The notes below the pieces were generated by a model that made no database searches, had not been told where the DNA came from, and saw nothing but the letters and a program-made list of their open reading frames with translations. Positions 27,427-35,532 of a DNA stretch of 64,000 bases are shown here, piece by piece (position 1 is the first letter of the stretch; each line of letters starts with the position of its first letter). Source of the DNA: Zoogloeaceae bacterium. Its GTDB lineage: Bacteria; Pseudomonadota; Gammaproteobacteria; Burkholderiales; Rhodocyclaceae. The stretch lies in the NCBI GenBank assembly GCA_024235635.1, contig JACKMA010000001.1, positions 496,001-560,000 of the forward strand. The letters are read 5' to 3'. Position numbers and translations under genes: made by a program.

Positions 27427-27449
27427 CGCCGCCCCGTCCCTAGCGCCGC

Positions 27450-28832
27450 TCAGAGGCGACTGTTCTGGATGATCTGCAGACCCTTGAGGAGATTCACCGC
27501 CTGCGACAGCTGGTGGTCGTCCTTGCCGGCCATTTCGAACCGAACCGGTCCGGCCTGACCATCGTCCTCCTGCTCACCACCCTTGTCGCCCGTCGACGCG
27601 GCCTTCTCGGCGTTAGCATCGCGGTCGTTCTCGAGGTGACCCAGCAGGTCCGCCTCGCGGATACGCTGGGCGGACTGCCCGGTCGGCGCCTCTTCGACGA
27701 CGATGTCCGGCTCGATGCCCTTGGCCTGGATCGAGCGCCCGCTCGGCGTGTAGTAGCGCGCCGTCGTCAGCTTGATCGCCGAGCTGTTGTTGAGCGGAAG
27801 AATGGTCTGCACCGAGCCCTTGCCGAACGTTTGCGTACCCATCACGATCGCCCGACGATGATCCTGCAAGGCGCCGGCGACGATCTCGGAAGCGGAGGCG
27901 GATCCCCCGTTGACCAACACGATCATCGGCACCTCCTTGACGCCCTTCGGCAGCGCCCGCAGGAAGTCCTGGCTGCTGCCCCGCAGGTAGTCGTCCGGGC
28001 TCGCGCTGTAGCGACGCTTGGCATCGTCGGTGCGGCCGTCGGTCGATACCACCAGCGCGCCCGGTTCGAGGAATGCCGCCGACACGCCGACTGCACCGTG
28101 CAGCAGACCGCCCGGATCGTTGCGCAGATCGAGCACCAGCCCCTTCAGCGGCGCATCCTTATAGATGCGGTTGAGATGGTCGACCAGATAGCGACCGGTG
28201 TTCTCCTGGAACTGGACGACGCGGACGTAGCCGTACCCGGGCTCGATGACCTTCGACTTGACGCTCTGGACCTTGATCACTTCTCGCACGATCTTGACCA
28301 CCACCGGCTTGTTCTCGCCCTTGCGCGCGATGGTCAGCGTGATCTCGGTCTTGGGCTTGCCGCGCATGCGCTTGACCGCATCCGACAGACTCATGCCCTT
28401 GACCGGCGTGTCGTCGAGCTTGACGATCAGGTCGCCGGCCTTGACCCCTGCCCGGAACGCCGGCGTGTCCTCGATCGGCGAGATCACCTTGACGAAACCG
28501 TCCTCCATGCCGACCTCGATGCCGAGGCCGCCGAATTCACCCTGGGTGCCGACCTGGAGATCCTTGAAGGCATCGGCGTCGAGATAGGCCGAATGCGGAT
28601 CGAGGCCGGAGAGCATGCCGCTGATCGCCTGGGTGATCAGCTTCTTGTCCTCGACCGGCTCGACGTAACCCTGTTTGACGGCGTTGAACACGTCGGCGAA
28701 GGCCCGAAGTTCCTCCACCGGCAACGGCAAGGTACTGACCCGCTCCGCCTGCGCCGACAGGTTGAGACTGATCAGGATTCCGGCACACACGCCGGTCATC
28801 ACCAGTCCGATCTTTTGCAGCCTGCTACCCAT
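27450..28832 (-). CDS. ctp: C-terminal processing protease, S41 family
   Basis: A 460-residue periplasmic serine protease. A signal anchor (IGLVMTGVCAGILISLNLSA) is followed by an N-terminal helical region, a PDZ domain (GIEVGMEDGFVKVISPIEDTP...) and the S41 catalytic core with serine in GGSASASEIVAGAL and lysine in GTQTFGKGSVQT, the Ser-Lys dyad. A ~60-residue charged linker follows the core. Such CtpA proteases trim or degrade envelope proteins, including peptidoglycan hydrolases; the adjacent envC supports a cell-wall role. Confidence 0.93.
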   Translation of the reverse strand: MGSRLQKIGLVMTGVCAGILISLNLSAQAERVSTLPLPVEELRAFADVFNAVKQGYVEPVEDKKLITQAISGMLSGLDPHSAYLDADAFKDLQVGTQGEFGGLGIEVGMEDGFVKVISPIEDTPAFRAGVKAGDLIVKLDDTPVKGMSLSDAVKRMRGKPKTEITLTIARKGENKPVVVKIVREVIKVQSVKSKVIEPGYGYVRVVQFQENTGRYLVDHLNRIYKDAPLKGLVLDLRNDPGGLLHGAVGVSAAFLEPGALVVSTDGRTDDAKRRYSASPDDYLRGSSQDFLRALPKGVKEVPMIVLVNGGSASASEIVAGALQDHRRAIVMGTQTFGKGSVQTILPLNNSSAIKLTTARYYTPSGRSIQAKGIEPDIVVEEAPTGQSAQRIREADLLGHLENDRDANAEKAASTGDKGGEQEDDGQAGPVRFEMAGKDDHQLSQAVNLLKGLQIIQNSRL

Positions 28833-28893
28833 GTGCGATCCACTCCGTCTGGCGCGAGTCTCGACCCGCCGCTGTGCTGACTCACCGCGCTAC

Positions 28894-30177
28894 TCATCGA
28901 CGAACCCATTTCAACGGATCCACCGGTTCTCCGCGGTGACGGATTTCAAAGTATAAACCCGATTCCCTGCTGCCCTCGTCGACCCCGACGCTGGCGATCG
29001 CCTCGCCACCAAGCACCTTCTGACCGAGACGCGCGATCAGGATATCGTTGTTGCCATATACGGTCATGTAGGCCTTGCCGTGATCGATGATCACGAGGTT
29101 GCCGAAGCCTCTCAGCCAATCTGCGAACACCACCTCGCCCGGCGCTACCGCGCGCACCTCGGCACCTTCCCGTGCGCGGATGAATACGCCCTTCCAGACC
29201 GCCCCGCCACTGGCCCGGGCTTCGCCGAAGCGCCCGACCATCGCCCCCTTCAACGGCGGGTCGAGACGCCCCTTTAGCTTGCCGAAGGGTACGCCGTCCG
29301 GTGTGCGTACGACCTGACGCTCCAGCATGGCGACCACCGGTTCACGCGACGATTGACCACCGCGGACCGCAACCGGTTCCTGCGCGCCGCCAGCCGGCGG
29401 CCGATCCTCGACCGCCGGCGCTTCGGCTTGTTCCTGGGCCAGCGTTTCCAGGCCTTCGATCAGCCGCCCGAGACGCTGCTCGTCGAGCCTCAGGCTCGAC
29501 ACTTCGCGCTTCTGTTCCTTGACCCGCTTTGCCAGTTCGGCCGCGAGGCGCTTGTATCGGGCCCGCGAATTCGACAGTTCGCGCTGCTCACGCTGCTGGC
29601 GTTCGGACAACGCAGCAAGTTCCTTGCTGCGTTGGGCGATCCGTTGCTCGACTTCGCCAAGCATTGCCACGTCCTGGCGTTGTTCGTCGATCAACGACAG
29701 ATTGGCGGCCCCGATACGCTGCAGGTAGTAGCCGTCGCGCGCCACCTGGTTGGGGTCCCGACTGGCCAGGAAGTCGACCAGCCGGGCCTCGCCACCACCG
29801 ACGTAATAGTCGTGCAGCCAGCGCGCGAGCCGGACGCGCCGATCCCGGATGCGCGCGTCGAGCAGCGCCCGCTCGTCGGCAAATCGCTTCAGTTCGGACT
29901 CGACCGCGGTCTGCTGGCGACGCGTGTCGCGCAGCTTGCGTCCGATCTCGGACAGGGCGCGACCGGCCCGCGCGACCGACGTGCTCGCCTTGTCGCGCCG
30001 CTTCTGGTCGTCGTCGAGCGAGCGCTGGATGACCTCGATCTGCTGCTGCAGGCGGCCGAGCTCCGCCCGCGAGCGCGTGATCTCGCTGTCGTCGGCACCG
30101 CAGACGACCGGCAGCGCGAGCGCCGCCAGGACCGCCACGAGCCGTCGACCGAGCAGCCGGTCCGGCCGATCGTTCAC
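28894..30177 (-). CDS. envC: EnvC-like murein hydrolase activator (degenerate LytM/M23)
   Basis: A 427-residue periplasmic protein: signal peptide, two long coiled-coil segments (about residues 30-250: EITRSRAELGRLQQQIEVIQ onward), then a C-terminal LytM domain. The zinc ligands are missing: where active enzymes have YxHL the sequence is MTVYGNND, and where they have HxH it is LYFEIRH. That is the pattern of EnvC, which activates amidases AmiA/AmiB at the division site rather than cutting murein itself. The GTG at 30177 is chosen since GAGAGGGTAG precedes it and a signal peptide follows; further upstream the frame runs through intergenic repeats. Confidence 0.88.
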   Translation of the reverse strand: MNDRPDRLLGRRLVAVLAALALPVVCGADDSEITRSRAELGRLQQQIEVIQRSLDDDQKRRDKASTSVARAGRALSEIGRKLRDTRRQQTAVESELKRFADERALLDARIRDRRVRLARWLHDYYVGGGEARLVDFLASRDPNQVARDGYYLQRIGAANLSLIDEQRQDVAMLGEVEQRIAQRSKELAALSERQQREQRELSNSRARYKRLAAELAKRVKEQKREVSSLRLDEQRLGRLIEGLETLAQEQAEAPAVEDRPPAGGAQEPVAVRGGQSSREPVVAMLERQVVRTPDGVPFGKLKGRLDPPLKGAMVGRFGEARASGGAVWKGVFIRAREGAEVRAVAPGEVVFADWLRGFGNLVIIDHGKAYMTVYGNNDILIARLGQKVLGGEAIASVGVDEGSRESGLYFEIRHRGEPVDPLKWVRR

Positions 30178-30210
30178 GGGACTACCCTCTCGTCGCGATG
30201 CGCCGTCGGA

Positions 30211-30287
30211 GGGTTGGCCTTGTACAGCCAACCCGTTCGGCAGCCGCAAAGCCACGCTTTGCGAAACCCCTGCCTCACCCGTAGGGG
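30211..30287. repeat. Cluster of three inverted repeats between gpmA and envC
   Basis: Three hairpins follow each other: GGGTTGGC-N8-GCCAACCC (30211-30234), CGCAAAGC-CAC-GCTTTGCG (30245-30263) and CCCCT-N11-AGGGG (30267-30287). The first two are perfect 8-bp stems. They lie in the 196-bp gap between two minus-strand genes and resemble a repetitive extragenic palindromic element, though no second copy is seen in the window. A role in mRNA processing or termination after gpmA is possible. Confidence 0.55.
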
Positions 30288-30373
30288 AGGACGAGCGCCG
30301 CCATCGGGCGGTCGGGCGAAGGCGCTCACGCCCGGCGGGCGCCGTGCCGGAACGTGCTGCTGCCCGGACCGGC

Positions 30374-31120
30374 TCAGGCCGCCTTGCCCTGACCGGCAAC
30401 CGCCGCCTGCGCGGCCTTGATGGTGTCTTCGTCCGCCAGATAATAGCTGCGGATCGGCCGCACGTCGGGGCCGAGTTCATAGACCAGGGGTTGCGCCGTC
30501 GGGATGTTGAGGCCGACGATGTCCTCGTCCGAGACACCGTCGAGATACTTGATCAAAGCCCTCAGGCTGTTGCCATGGGCCGTCACCAGCAAGCGATTGC
30601 CGGCCAGGATCTGGGGAACGATCACCGTCTCCCAGTAGGGCACCGCCCGTGCCACCGTGTCCTTCAGGCACTCGGTTCGCGGAAACTCGCCCTTCGGCAG
30701 CGACGCGTAGCGCGGGTCATCGTCGGTGATCCGCTCGTCGCCCGCTTCCAGCGCCGGCGGCGGCGTGTCGTACGAACGCCGCCACACGAGGACCTGCTCG
30801 TCGCCGAACTTGGCCGCGGTCTCGGCCTTGTTGAGCCCCTGCAATGCACCATAGTGGCGCTCGTTCAAGCGCCAGCTGTGCTCGACCGGCAGCCACAGCG
30901 CGTCGAGTTCCTCGAGAACGATATTGAGCGTCTTGTTGGCGCGCTTCAACACCGACGTATACGCCAGATCGAACGCAAAGCCCTCGCGCCGAAGCAGGCG
31001 GCCAGCCGCACGGGCCTCGGCGACACCGGTCTCGGTGAGGTCGACATCGGTCCAGCCGGTAAAGCGGTTTTCCTTGTTCCAGGTGGATTCGCCGTGGCGC
31101 AAAAGAACGATCTTGTACAT
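30374..31120 (-). CDS. gpmA: 2,3-bisphosphoglycerate-dependent phosphoglycerate mutase
   Basis: A 248-residue glycolytic enzyme interconverting 3- and 2-phosphoglycerate. LLRHGESTWNKENRFTGWTDVDL contains the phosphohistidine loop; LNERHYGALQGLNK and the C-terminal VTAHGNSLRALIKYL complete the active site. The ATG at 31120 matches the universal MYKIVLLRHG start. It reads divergently from the ArsR-type regulator and is followed by envC and ctp. Confidence 0.96.
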   Translation of the reverse strand: MYKIVLLRHGESTWNKENRFTGWTDVDLTETGVAEARAAGRLLRREGFAFDLAYTSVLKRANKTLNIVLEELDALWLPVEHSWRLNERHYGALQGLNKAETAAKFGDEQVLVWRRSYDTPPPALEAGDERITDDDPRYASLPKGEFPRTECLKDTVARAVPYWETVIVPQILAGNRLLVTAHGNSLRALIKYLDGVSDEDIVGLNIPTAQPLVYELGPDVRPIRSYYLADEDTIKAAQAAVAGQGKAA

Positions 31121-31230
31121 GGGAAAAGATGTGTTTTGAGAATGGAGAAAGCGGTGCCGTCGAACCGTTCCCGGGGCCCAGAGGGGCAAGGCGACGGTCG
31201 GCGAAAAGTGATATTTTATAGGAAGAGTTC

Positions 31231-31243
31231 GACCGCTGCGGTC
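31231..31243. promoter_or_regulatory. Palindrome upstream of the ArsR-type gene (operator candidate)
   Basis: GACCGC-T-GCGGTC is a perfect 6-1-6 palindrome, 14 bp before the regulator's start codon and just downstream of an AT-rich TATTTTATA that could be its -10. That position fits an autoregulatory operator. It does not resemble the AT-rich BigR box I remember. Confidence 0.4.
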
Positions 31244-31257
31244 AAGAGCACGGCAAA

Positions 31258-31584
31258 GTGAATAAAGCCATCATCGACCTGATCGACAAGAAGGAACACA
31301 TCGAGACCGCGGCGCGCGCGCTCAAGGCGATATCGCACCCGCTGCGGCTCAAGATCCTGTGTGTCGTCGGCGATGCCGAAGCTTGCGTGCAGGAGATCGT
31401 CGAGGCGGTCGGCACTTCCCAGAGCAACATATCCCAGCACCTCGCCATTCTCCGCGACAAGGGTGTCCTGCGCACCCGCAAGGACGCCAACCGGGTCTAT
31501 TACCGCGTCGGCGATCAACGCACGTTACAGCTCATCGTTCTGATGCGCGAGGTATTCTGCGGCGTGCCGCCGGAGAAGCGGTAG
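31258..31584 (+). CDS. ArsR/SmtB family regulator with BigR/SqrR-like cysteine pair
   Basis: A 108-residue winged-helix repressor (ISHPLRLKILCVVGDAEACV, then VGTSQSNISQHLAILRDKGVL as recognition helix, VYYRVGDQR wing). Cysteines C35 (LKILC) and C101 (REVFC) are 66 residues apart and sit in the same contexts as the persulfide-sensing cysteines of BigR/SqrR/YgaV. A third, C43, is extra. The ArsR metal box ELCVCDL is absent. The start is a GTG with a weak ribosome binding site. The rhodanese gene follows after 19 bp, supporting a sulfane-sulfur sensing role; this is inference. Confidence 0.85.
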   Translation: MNKAIIDLIDKKEHIETAARALKAISHPLRLKILCVVGDAEACVQEIVEAVGTSQSNISQHLAILRDKGVLRTRKDANRVYYRVGDQRTLQLIVLMREVFCGVPPEKR

Positions 31585-31603
31585 TTTCCCAACGGAGTCC
31601 CGA

Positions 31604-32020
31604 TTGGAATTTCTTCAGCAAAACTGGCCTTGGGCCGCTCTCGCGGTCGCCAGCGGCGGCATGCTGCTGTTTCAAACGCTCAAGGGCAAGAGTGCCGACG
31701 AGCTCGACCCGGTCCAGGCGACCCTCAAGATCAACCGCGAGGATGCGCAGGTGGTCGATGTGCGCACCGCCGACGAATACCTGAAAGGCCACATCCCGAA
31801 CGCGCGCAACATTCCACTCGCCGATCTCGAGAAGCGCAGTGGCGAGCTGGCCAAGGGCGGCCAGCCGGTGATCCTGTGCTGCGCCACCGGCGCCCGCTCG
31901 GGCATGGCACTCGCGACCTTGCGCAAGGCCGGCATTGCGTCGGTCTTCAACCTCGGCGGAGGTCTGCAGGCCTGGGAGCGTGCGGGCCAGCCGCTGGCGC
32001 GCGGCAAGCGCAAGAAATGA
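31604..32020 (+). CDS. Membrane-anchored rhodanese-like sulfurtransferase
   Basis: A 138-residue protein with one N-terminal transmembrane helix (WPWAALAVASGGMLLF) and a single rhodanese domain. The active-site loop is CCATGARSG, with the second cysteine as the sulfur carrier in C-A-T-G-A-R. I use the TTG at 31604 because GGAG lies 6 nt upstream and the transmembrane helix directly follows. This rhodanese upstream of grxC and secB is a conserved betaproteobacterial order. Its stop overlaps the grxC start (ATGA). Confidence 0.88.
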   Translation: MEFLQQNWPWAALAVASGGMLLFQTLKGKSADELDPVQATLKINREDAQVVDVRTADEYLKGHIPNARNIPLADLEKRSGELAKGGQPVILCCATGARSGMALATLRKAGIASVFNLGGGLQAWERAGQPLARGKRKK

Positions 32021-32280
32021 GCGCGCGGGTCCGCATGTATGCCACCGCGACCTGCCCTTTCTGCATGCGCGCGGAGGCGCTGTTGAGGCGCAAGGGCGCC
32101 GACATCGAAAAGATCCGGGTCGATCTCGACCCGTCGCTGCGCGACGAGATGATCGCGCTGAGCGGACGACGCACGGTTCCCCAGATCTTCATCGACGGCC
32201 GGCATGTCGGCGGCTGCGACGATCTGTACGAACTCGACCACGCCGGCGGACTCGATCCGCTACTCGCCGGGACCGACTGA
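32017..32280 (+). CDS. grxC: Glutaredoxin 3
   Basis: An 87-residue glutaredoxin with the CPFC dithiol active site (YATATCPFCMRAEALL), the cis-proline TVPQIFIDG segment and the glutathione-binding GGCDDLYEL. It reduces protein and glutathione-mixed disulfides in the cytosol. It is translationally coupled to the rhodanese gene and lies just upstream of secB, as in many proteobacteria. Confidence 0.95.
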   Translation: MSARVRMYATATCPFCMRAEALLRRKGADIEKIRVDLDPSLRDEMIALSGRRTVPQIFIDGRHVGGCDDLYELDHAGGLDPLLAGTD

Positions 32281-32327
32281 ACTCGGGCCCAAACCACGCA
32301 CTCTTCAATTCAACACAGGTAGGACCC

Positions 32328-32816
32328 ATGGCTGAAAACAACCAACCCGTATTCACGATCGAGAAGCTCTACGTCAAGGATCTGTCGGTCGAGGTGCCTA
32401 ATGCGCCTCAGGTCTTCCTCGAGCGCGAGACGCCGCAGATCAACGTACAGCTGCGCACCGACGGCAAGCAGGTCGGCGAGGGCGTATTCGAGGTCATGCT
32501 GACGGTGACCGTGGCGGCCAAGCTGGCGGAGGAGAAGAACGTGTTCCTGGTCGAGGTCTCGCAGGGCGGCCTGTTCCAGATCCGCAACGTGCCGGAGGGC
32601 GACCTCGAGCCGATCATGATGATCGGCTGCGCCAACATCCTGTTCCCCTACGCGCGCGAGACCGTGTCCGACGCCGTCACCCGCGCGGGGTTCCAGCCGG
32701 TGCTGTTGACCCCGGTGAATTTCGAGGCCCTCTACCAGGCACGCAAGAATCAGGGCCAGGGCGACGGCGCGACTGGCGGCGCCGAACAGCCGGCCCCCGA
32801 AACGCCGGTCCAGTGA
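32328..32816 (+). CDS. secB: Protein-export chaperone SecB
   Basis: A 162-residue tetrameric chaperone that keeps preproteins unfolded and delivers them to SecA. FTIEKLYVKDLSVEVPNAP, INVQLRT, FLVEVSQGGLFQIRNV and LFPYARETVSDAVTRAGFQPVLLTPVNFEALY (32645-32740) are standard SecB blocks. AGGACCC precedes the ATG. The C-terminal ~25 residues are a Gly/Gln/Pro-rich tail. Confidence 0.96.
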   Translation: MAENNQPVFTIEKLYVKDLSVEVPNAPQVFLERETPQINVQLRTDGKQVGEGVFEVMLTVTVAAKLAEEKNVFLVEVSQGGLFQIRNVPEGDLEPIMMIGCANILFPYARETVSDAVTRAGFQPVLLTPVNFEALYQARKNQGQGDGATGGAEQPAPETPVQ

Positions 32817-33256
32817 TGCGACGGCGCACGCTCCCGGCCCTCGCCGCAGCGCTGGTGGCGAGTTCGGCGGCCGCCGCCGCCGAGTTCAAGTCCTTGATCG
32901 CGCCGGCGATCTCCTACGATTCGCCGTCGGTCCAGGGGCGCAAGCTCGCGATCATCCTGGCCGGCACGCCGGTCGAGGTCATCGTCGGGCTCGACCGCTG
33001 GCTCAAGGTACGCGACGTCACCGGCGCCATCAACTGGGTCGAGCGTCGGCTGCTCAGCGACCGGCGCACGGTGCTGGTCAATGTGGACCGCCTGGTCGTG
33101 CGTTCGGAGGCCTCGACGGCCGCAACGCCGAATTTCGAGGCCGAGCGCAGCGTCGTGCTCGAACTGCTCGAAGGCCCCCGCTTCGGCTGGATCAAGGTGC
33201 GCCACCAGGACGGCGACACCGGCTACGCCCGCGCAGTCGAAGTCTGGGGCCTGTAG
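32816..33256 (+). CDS. Exported SH3-like domain protein
   Basis: A 146-residue protein with a signal peptide (MRRRTLPALAAALVASSAAAAA) and two SH3-like repeats: AISYDSPSVQGRKLAIILAGTPVEVI...WLKVRDVTGAINWVERRLL, then LVVRSEASTAATPNFEAERSVVLELLEG...WIKVRHQDGDTGYARAVEVW (both broken up here). Bacterial SH3 domains of this kind usually bind cell-wall or envelope partners; the target is unknown. The ATG at 32816 overlaps the secB stop (TGATG); a GTG one codon earlier is possible. It lies between secB and gpsA in the same transcript. Confidence 0.8.
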   Translation: MRRRTLPALAAALVASSAAAAAEFKSLIAPAISYDSPSVQGRKLAIILAGTPVEVIVGLDRWLKVRDVTGAINWVERRLLSDRRTVLVNVDRLVVRSEASTAATPNFEAERSVVLELLEGPRFGWIKVRHQDGDTGYARAVEVWGL

Positions 33257-33260
33257 CCGG

Positions 33261-34244
33261 ATGCGCATCGCCGTCTTCGGCGCCGGTGCCTGGGGAACCG
33301 CGCTGGCGCTCGCCTACTGCCCGGACCACGCGGTCACGCTGTGGTCATGGCGCGACGACGAGATCGCCGAACTGCGCCGTGACCGCGAAAACCGTCGTTA
33401 TCTGCCGGGTGTCGCGCTACCGCCGTCACTCGCCCTGACGGCCGATTTCGACGAGGCTGCCGCAGATGCCACGCTTCACCTGGTGGTGACGCCGCTGTCG
33501 GGTCTGCGGGCGACCGTCAGACGACTGAAGCAGGTCGCGCCCGGCATTCCGACGCTGTGGGCATGCAAGGGCTTCGAAGCCGAATCCGCCCGCCTGCCTC
33601 ACGAGATCGTGCATGAGGAACTGGGCACGGACGCGCCATGCGGGGCGCTCACCGGGCCCAGCTTCGCCGCCGAAGTGGCACGCCACATGCCAACCGCGAT
33701 CACGCTGGCGTCGAGCCTGGCGGGCTTCGCGGAGCATTGGATCCAGCAGCTGCACCGACCGACCCTGCGCCTCTACGCCAACAACGACGTGGTCGGCGCC
33801 GAAGTCGGCGGCGCCGTCAAGAACGTCATGGCGATCGCGGCCGGCATCTCCGACGGCATGGGATTCGGCCTGAATGCGCGCGCAGCCCTGATCACCCGCG
33901 GCCTGGCAGAGATGTCCAGGCTCGGCGTCGCGCTGGGCGGCCGCCAGGAAACCTTCATGGGTCTCGCCGGCATGGGCGATCTGATCCTTACCTGCACCGG
34001 CGACCTGTCACGCAATCGCCGCGTCGGCCTCGCGCTGGCCGACGGCAAGACGCTGGATCAGATCCTGGCCGAGCTCGGACACGTCGCCGAGGGCGTCAGC
34101 ACCGCTCGCGTGGTCGGTCGGCTGGCCAGCCGCCACGGTGTCGAGATGCCGATCTGCGAAGCCGTCCATGCGATTCTCCACGAGGGCTCGGATGCGCGCT
34201 CTGCGGTCGCCGAGCTGCTGGCCCGCGACCCCAGGACGGAGTGA
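33261..34244 (+). CDS. gpsA: Glycerol-3-phosphate dehydrogenase [NAD(P)+]
   Basis: A 327-residue enzyme reducing dihydroxyacetone phosphate to sn-glycerol 3-phosphate for phospholipid synthesis. GAGAWGTALA is the dinucleotide-binding loop; ACKGFE, LTGPSFAAEVA, EVGGAVKNVMAIAAGISDGMGFG (with the catalytic lysine) and TCTGDLSRNRRVG are family blocks. The ATG at 33261 opens directly into the Rossmann fold. It is 4 bp after the SH3-like gene, in the secB operon, and convergent with trmL. Confidence 0.96.
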   Translation: MRIAVFGAGAWGTALALAYCPDHAVTLWSWRDDEIAELRRDRENRRYLPGVALPPSLALTADFDEAAADATLHLVVTPLSGLRATVRRLKQVAPGIPTLWACKGFEAESARLPHEIVHEELGTDAPCGALTGPSFAAEVARHMPTAITLASSLAGFAEHWIQQLHRPTLRLYANNDVVGAEVGGAVKNVMAIAAGISDGMGFGLNARAALITRGLAEMSRLGVALGGRQETFMGLAGMGDLILTCTGDLSRNRRVGLALADGKTLDQILAELGHVAEGVSTARVVGRLASRHGVEMPICEAVHAILHEGSDARSAVAELLARDPRTE

Positions 34245-34258
34245 ACGCGTCGCGTTGC

Positions 34259-34759
34259 CTAGACTTCGGCGGAACTGCCGACGAAGCCGTTCTGCCGCCA
34301 GGCCTCGAACACCACCACCGCCACCGCATTCGACAGGTTGAGGCTGCGATTGCCCGACACCATCGGCAGCCGCAGGCGTCGCTCCGCCGCGAATCGCTGC
34401 AGGACCGCGTCGTCCAGACCACCGGTCTCGGAGCCGAACAGCAGTGCATCGCCCGGTCGGTACGCGATCCGGTCGTAGCGGTGCCGGCCCCGCGTCGACA
34501 GGGCGAAACAGCGGGCGCCGTCGAGCCCCGCCATGCAGGCGGCGAGGTCCTCATGCACGCTGACACGGGCGAGGTCGTGATAATCCAGGCCGGCGCGGGC
34601 CAGCGCACGGTCATCCAGCGAGAAGCCGAGCGGCCGCACCAGATGCAGGTGGCTGCCGGAGTTTGCGGCCAGCCGGATGATATTGCCGGTATTGGGCGGA
34701 ATTTCGGGCCGGTGCAGAATCACATGGAACATCGACGGTCGCTGTCCCTTGCCGCTCAT
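34259..34759 (-). CDS. trmL: tRNA (cytidine/uridine(34)-2'-O)-methyltransferase TrmL
   Basis: A 166-residue SPOUT-fold enzyme that methylates the wobble ribose of tRNA-Leu species. FHVILHRPEIPPNTGNIIRLAA, LLFGSETGGLDD and the C-terminal knot NRSLNLSNAVAVVVFEAWRQ are diagnostic. The ATG at 34759 overlaps the comF stop; an internal ATG at 34732 would give the more usual N-terminus MFHVILHRPE. Confidence 0.94.
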   Translation of the reverse strand: MSGKGQRPSMFHVILHRPEIPPNTGNIIRLAANSGSHLHLVRPLGFSLDDRALARAGLDYHDLARVSVHEDLAACMAGLDGARCFALSTRGRHRYDRIAYRPGDALLFGSETGGLDDAVLQRFAAERRLRLPMVSGNRSLNLSNAVAVVVFEAWRQNGFVGSSAEV

Positions 34760-35493
34760 GCCGCCGGTGGCGTCCGGGCGACGACGAGATTCACCACGCG
34801 ATCGGCGCCGGCGCCCTTGAGCGCGGTCGCGAGGGCGTCGAGCGTCGCACCGGTGGTCATGACATCATCGACTGCGAGAACGCGCCGCCCGGCGAGATCC
34901 ATGTCCACTTTGAACGCGGCACGCAGGTTGCGCCGCCGGGCAGGCGCGGCGAGGCCCGCCTGGGACGGCGTCGCCCGCCGCCGCAGGACCTGGCGGTGGA
35001 TCGACAGGGCGCCGGATTTCGCCAGCGGACGCGCAAGTTCGAGCGACTGGTTGAAGCCACGTTCCCGTAACCGATCCCGGTGCAGCGGCACGGCCAGCAG
35101 GGTGTCCCAACCGTCGCCCGCGCTCGCGGCCAGCCGGCCGCCCAGCCAGCCGGCGAGATCGAGCGCGGCCTGGTACTTCAGGGCATGGACCAGGCGGTCG
35201 ATCGGAAATGCGTAGTCGAAGAGCGCGATCGTCGCATCGAACGCCGGCGGGGTGCCGACGCACCGCGCACAGCAGCGGCCGCCGGTATCCGGCAACGCGC
35301 AGACCGGGCACGCACTCGCGGCGTGCCAGCGCGGCAGCGCGGCGACACACGCCGAACAGAGCACGTCGAAGTCGCCCTCGGCACCGCACAGGAAACATTC
35401 GGCCGGGAGCAGCGCGGCCAGCGTTCGACGGGCAGCTCCCCGGATCGAGGAAAACAGGTTTGACAAATACTTGTCCGATCCGGGAACATTCAT
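34756..35493 (-). CDS. comF: ComF family phosphoribosyltransferase-like protein
   Basis: A 245-residue protein. The N-terminus holds zinc-ribbon cysteines (CFLCGAEG, LCSACV, CPVCAL, CCARC) and the C-terminal half is a type I phosphoribosyltransferase fold with the PRPP loop VLAVDDVMTTGATL. ERGFNQSLELARPLA is the ComF signature. Homologues (ComF, GntX/ComF) take part in DNA uptake in some bacteria; the enzymatic activity is undefined. It is divergent from bioB, an arrangement often seen in proteobacteria. Confidence 0.92.
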   Translation of the reverse strand: MNVPGSDKYLSNLFSSIRGAARRTLAALLPAECFLCGAEGDFDVLCSACVAALPRWHAASACPVCALPDTGGRCCARCVGTPPAFDATIALFDYAFPIDRLVHALKYQAALDLAGWLGGRLAASAGDGWDTLLAVPLHRDRLRERGFNQSLELARPLAKSGALSIHRQVLRRRATPSQAGLAAPARRRNLRAAFKVDMDLAGRRVLAVDDVMTTGATLDALATALKGAGADRVVNLVVARTPPAA

Positions 35494-35506
35494 AATTTTG
35501 AATTAT
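35492..35506. promoter_or_regulatory. AT-rich palindrome between comF and bioB
   Basis: ATAATT-TTG-AATTAT is a perfect 6-3-6 inverted repeat that overlaps the comF start codon and lies 27 bp before the bioB ATG, in an otherwise GC-rich region. It may be promoter or operator; it does not match the BirA or BioR sites I know. Confidence 0.35.
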
Positions 35507-35532
35507 TAGAACTTCTCAGAGGCGGTTCGCGC

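Noticed and set aside
28894..30177. EnvC as an active M23 endopeptidase
   Set aside because: Both zinc-ligand motifs of the LytM domain are substituted, which is the normal state for EnvC activators and not a mutation peculiar to this genome.
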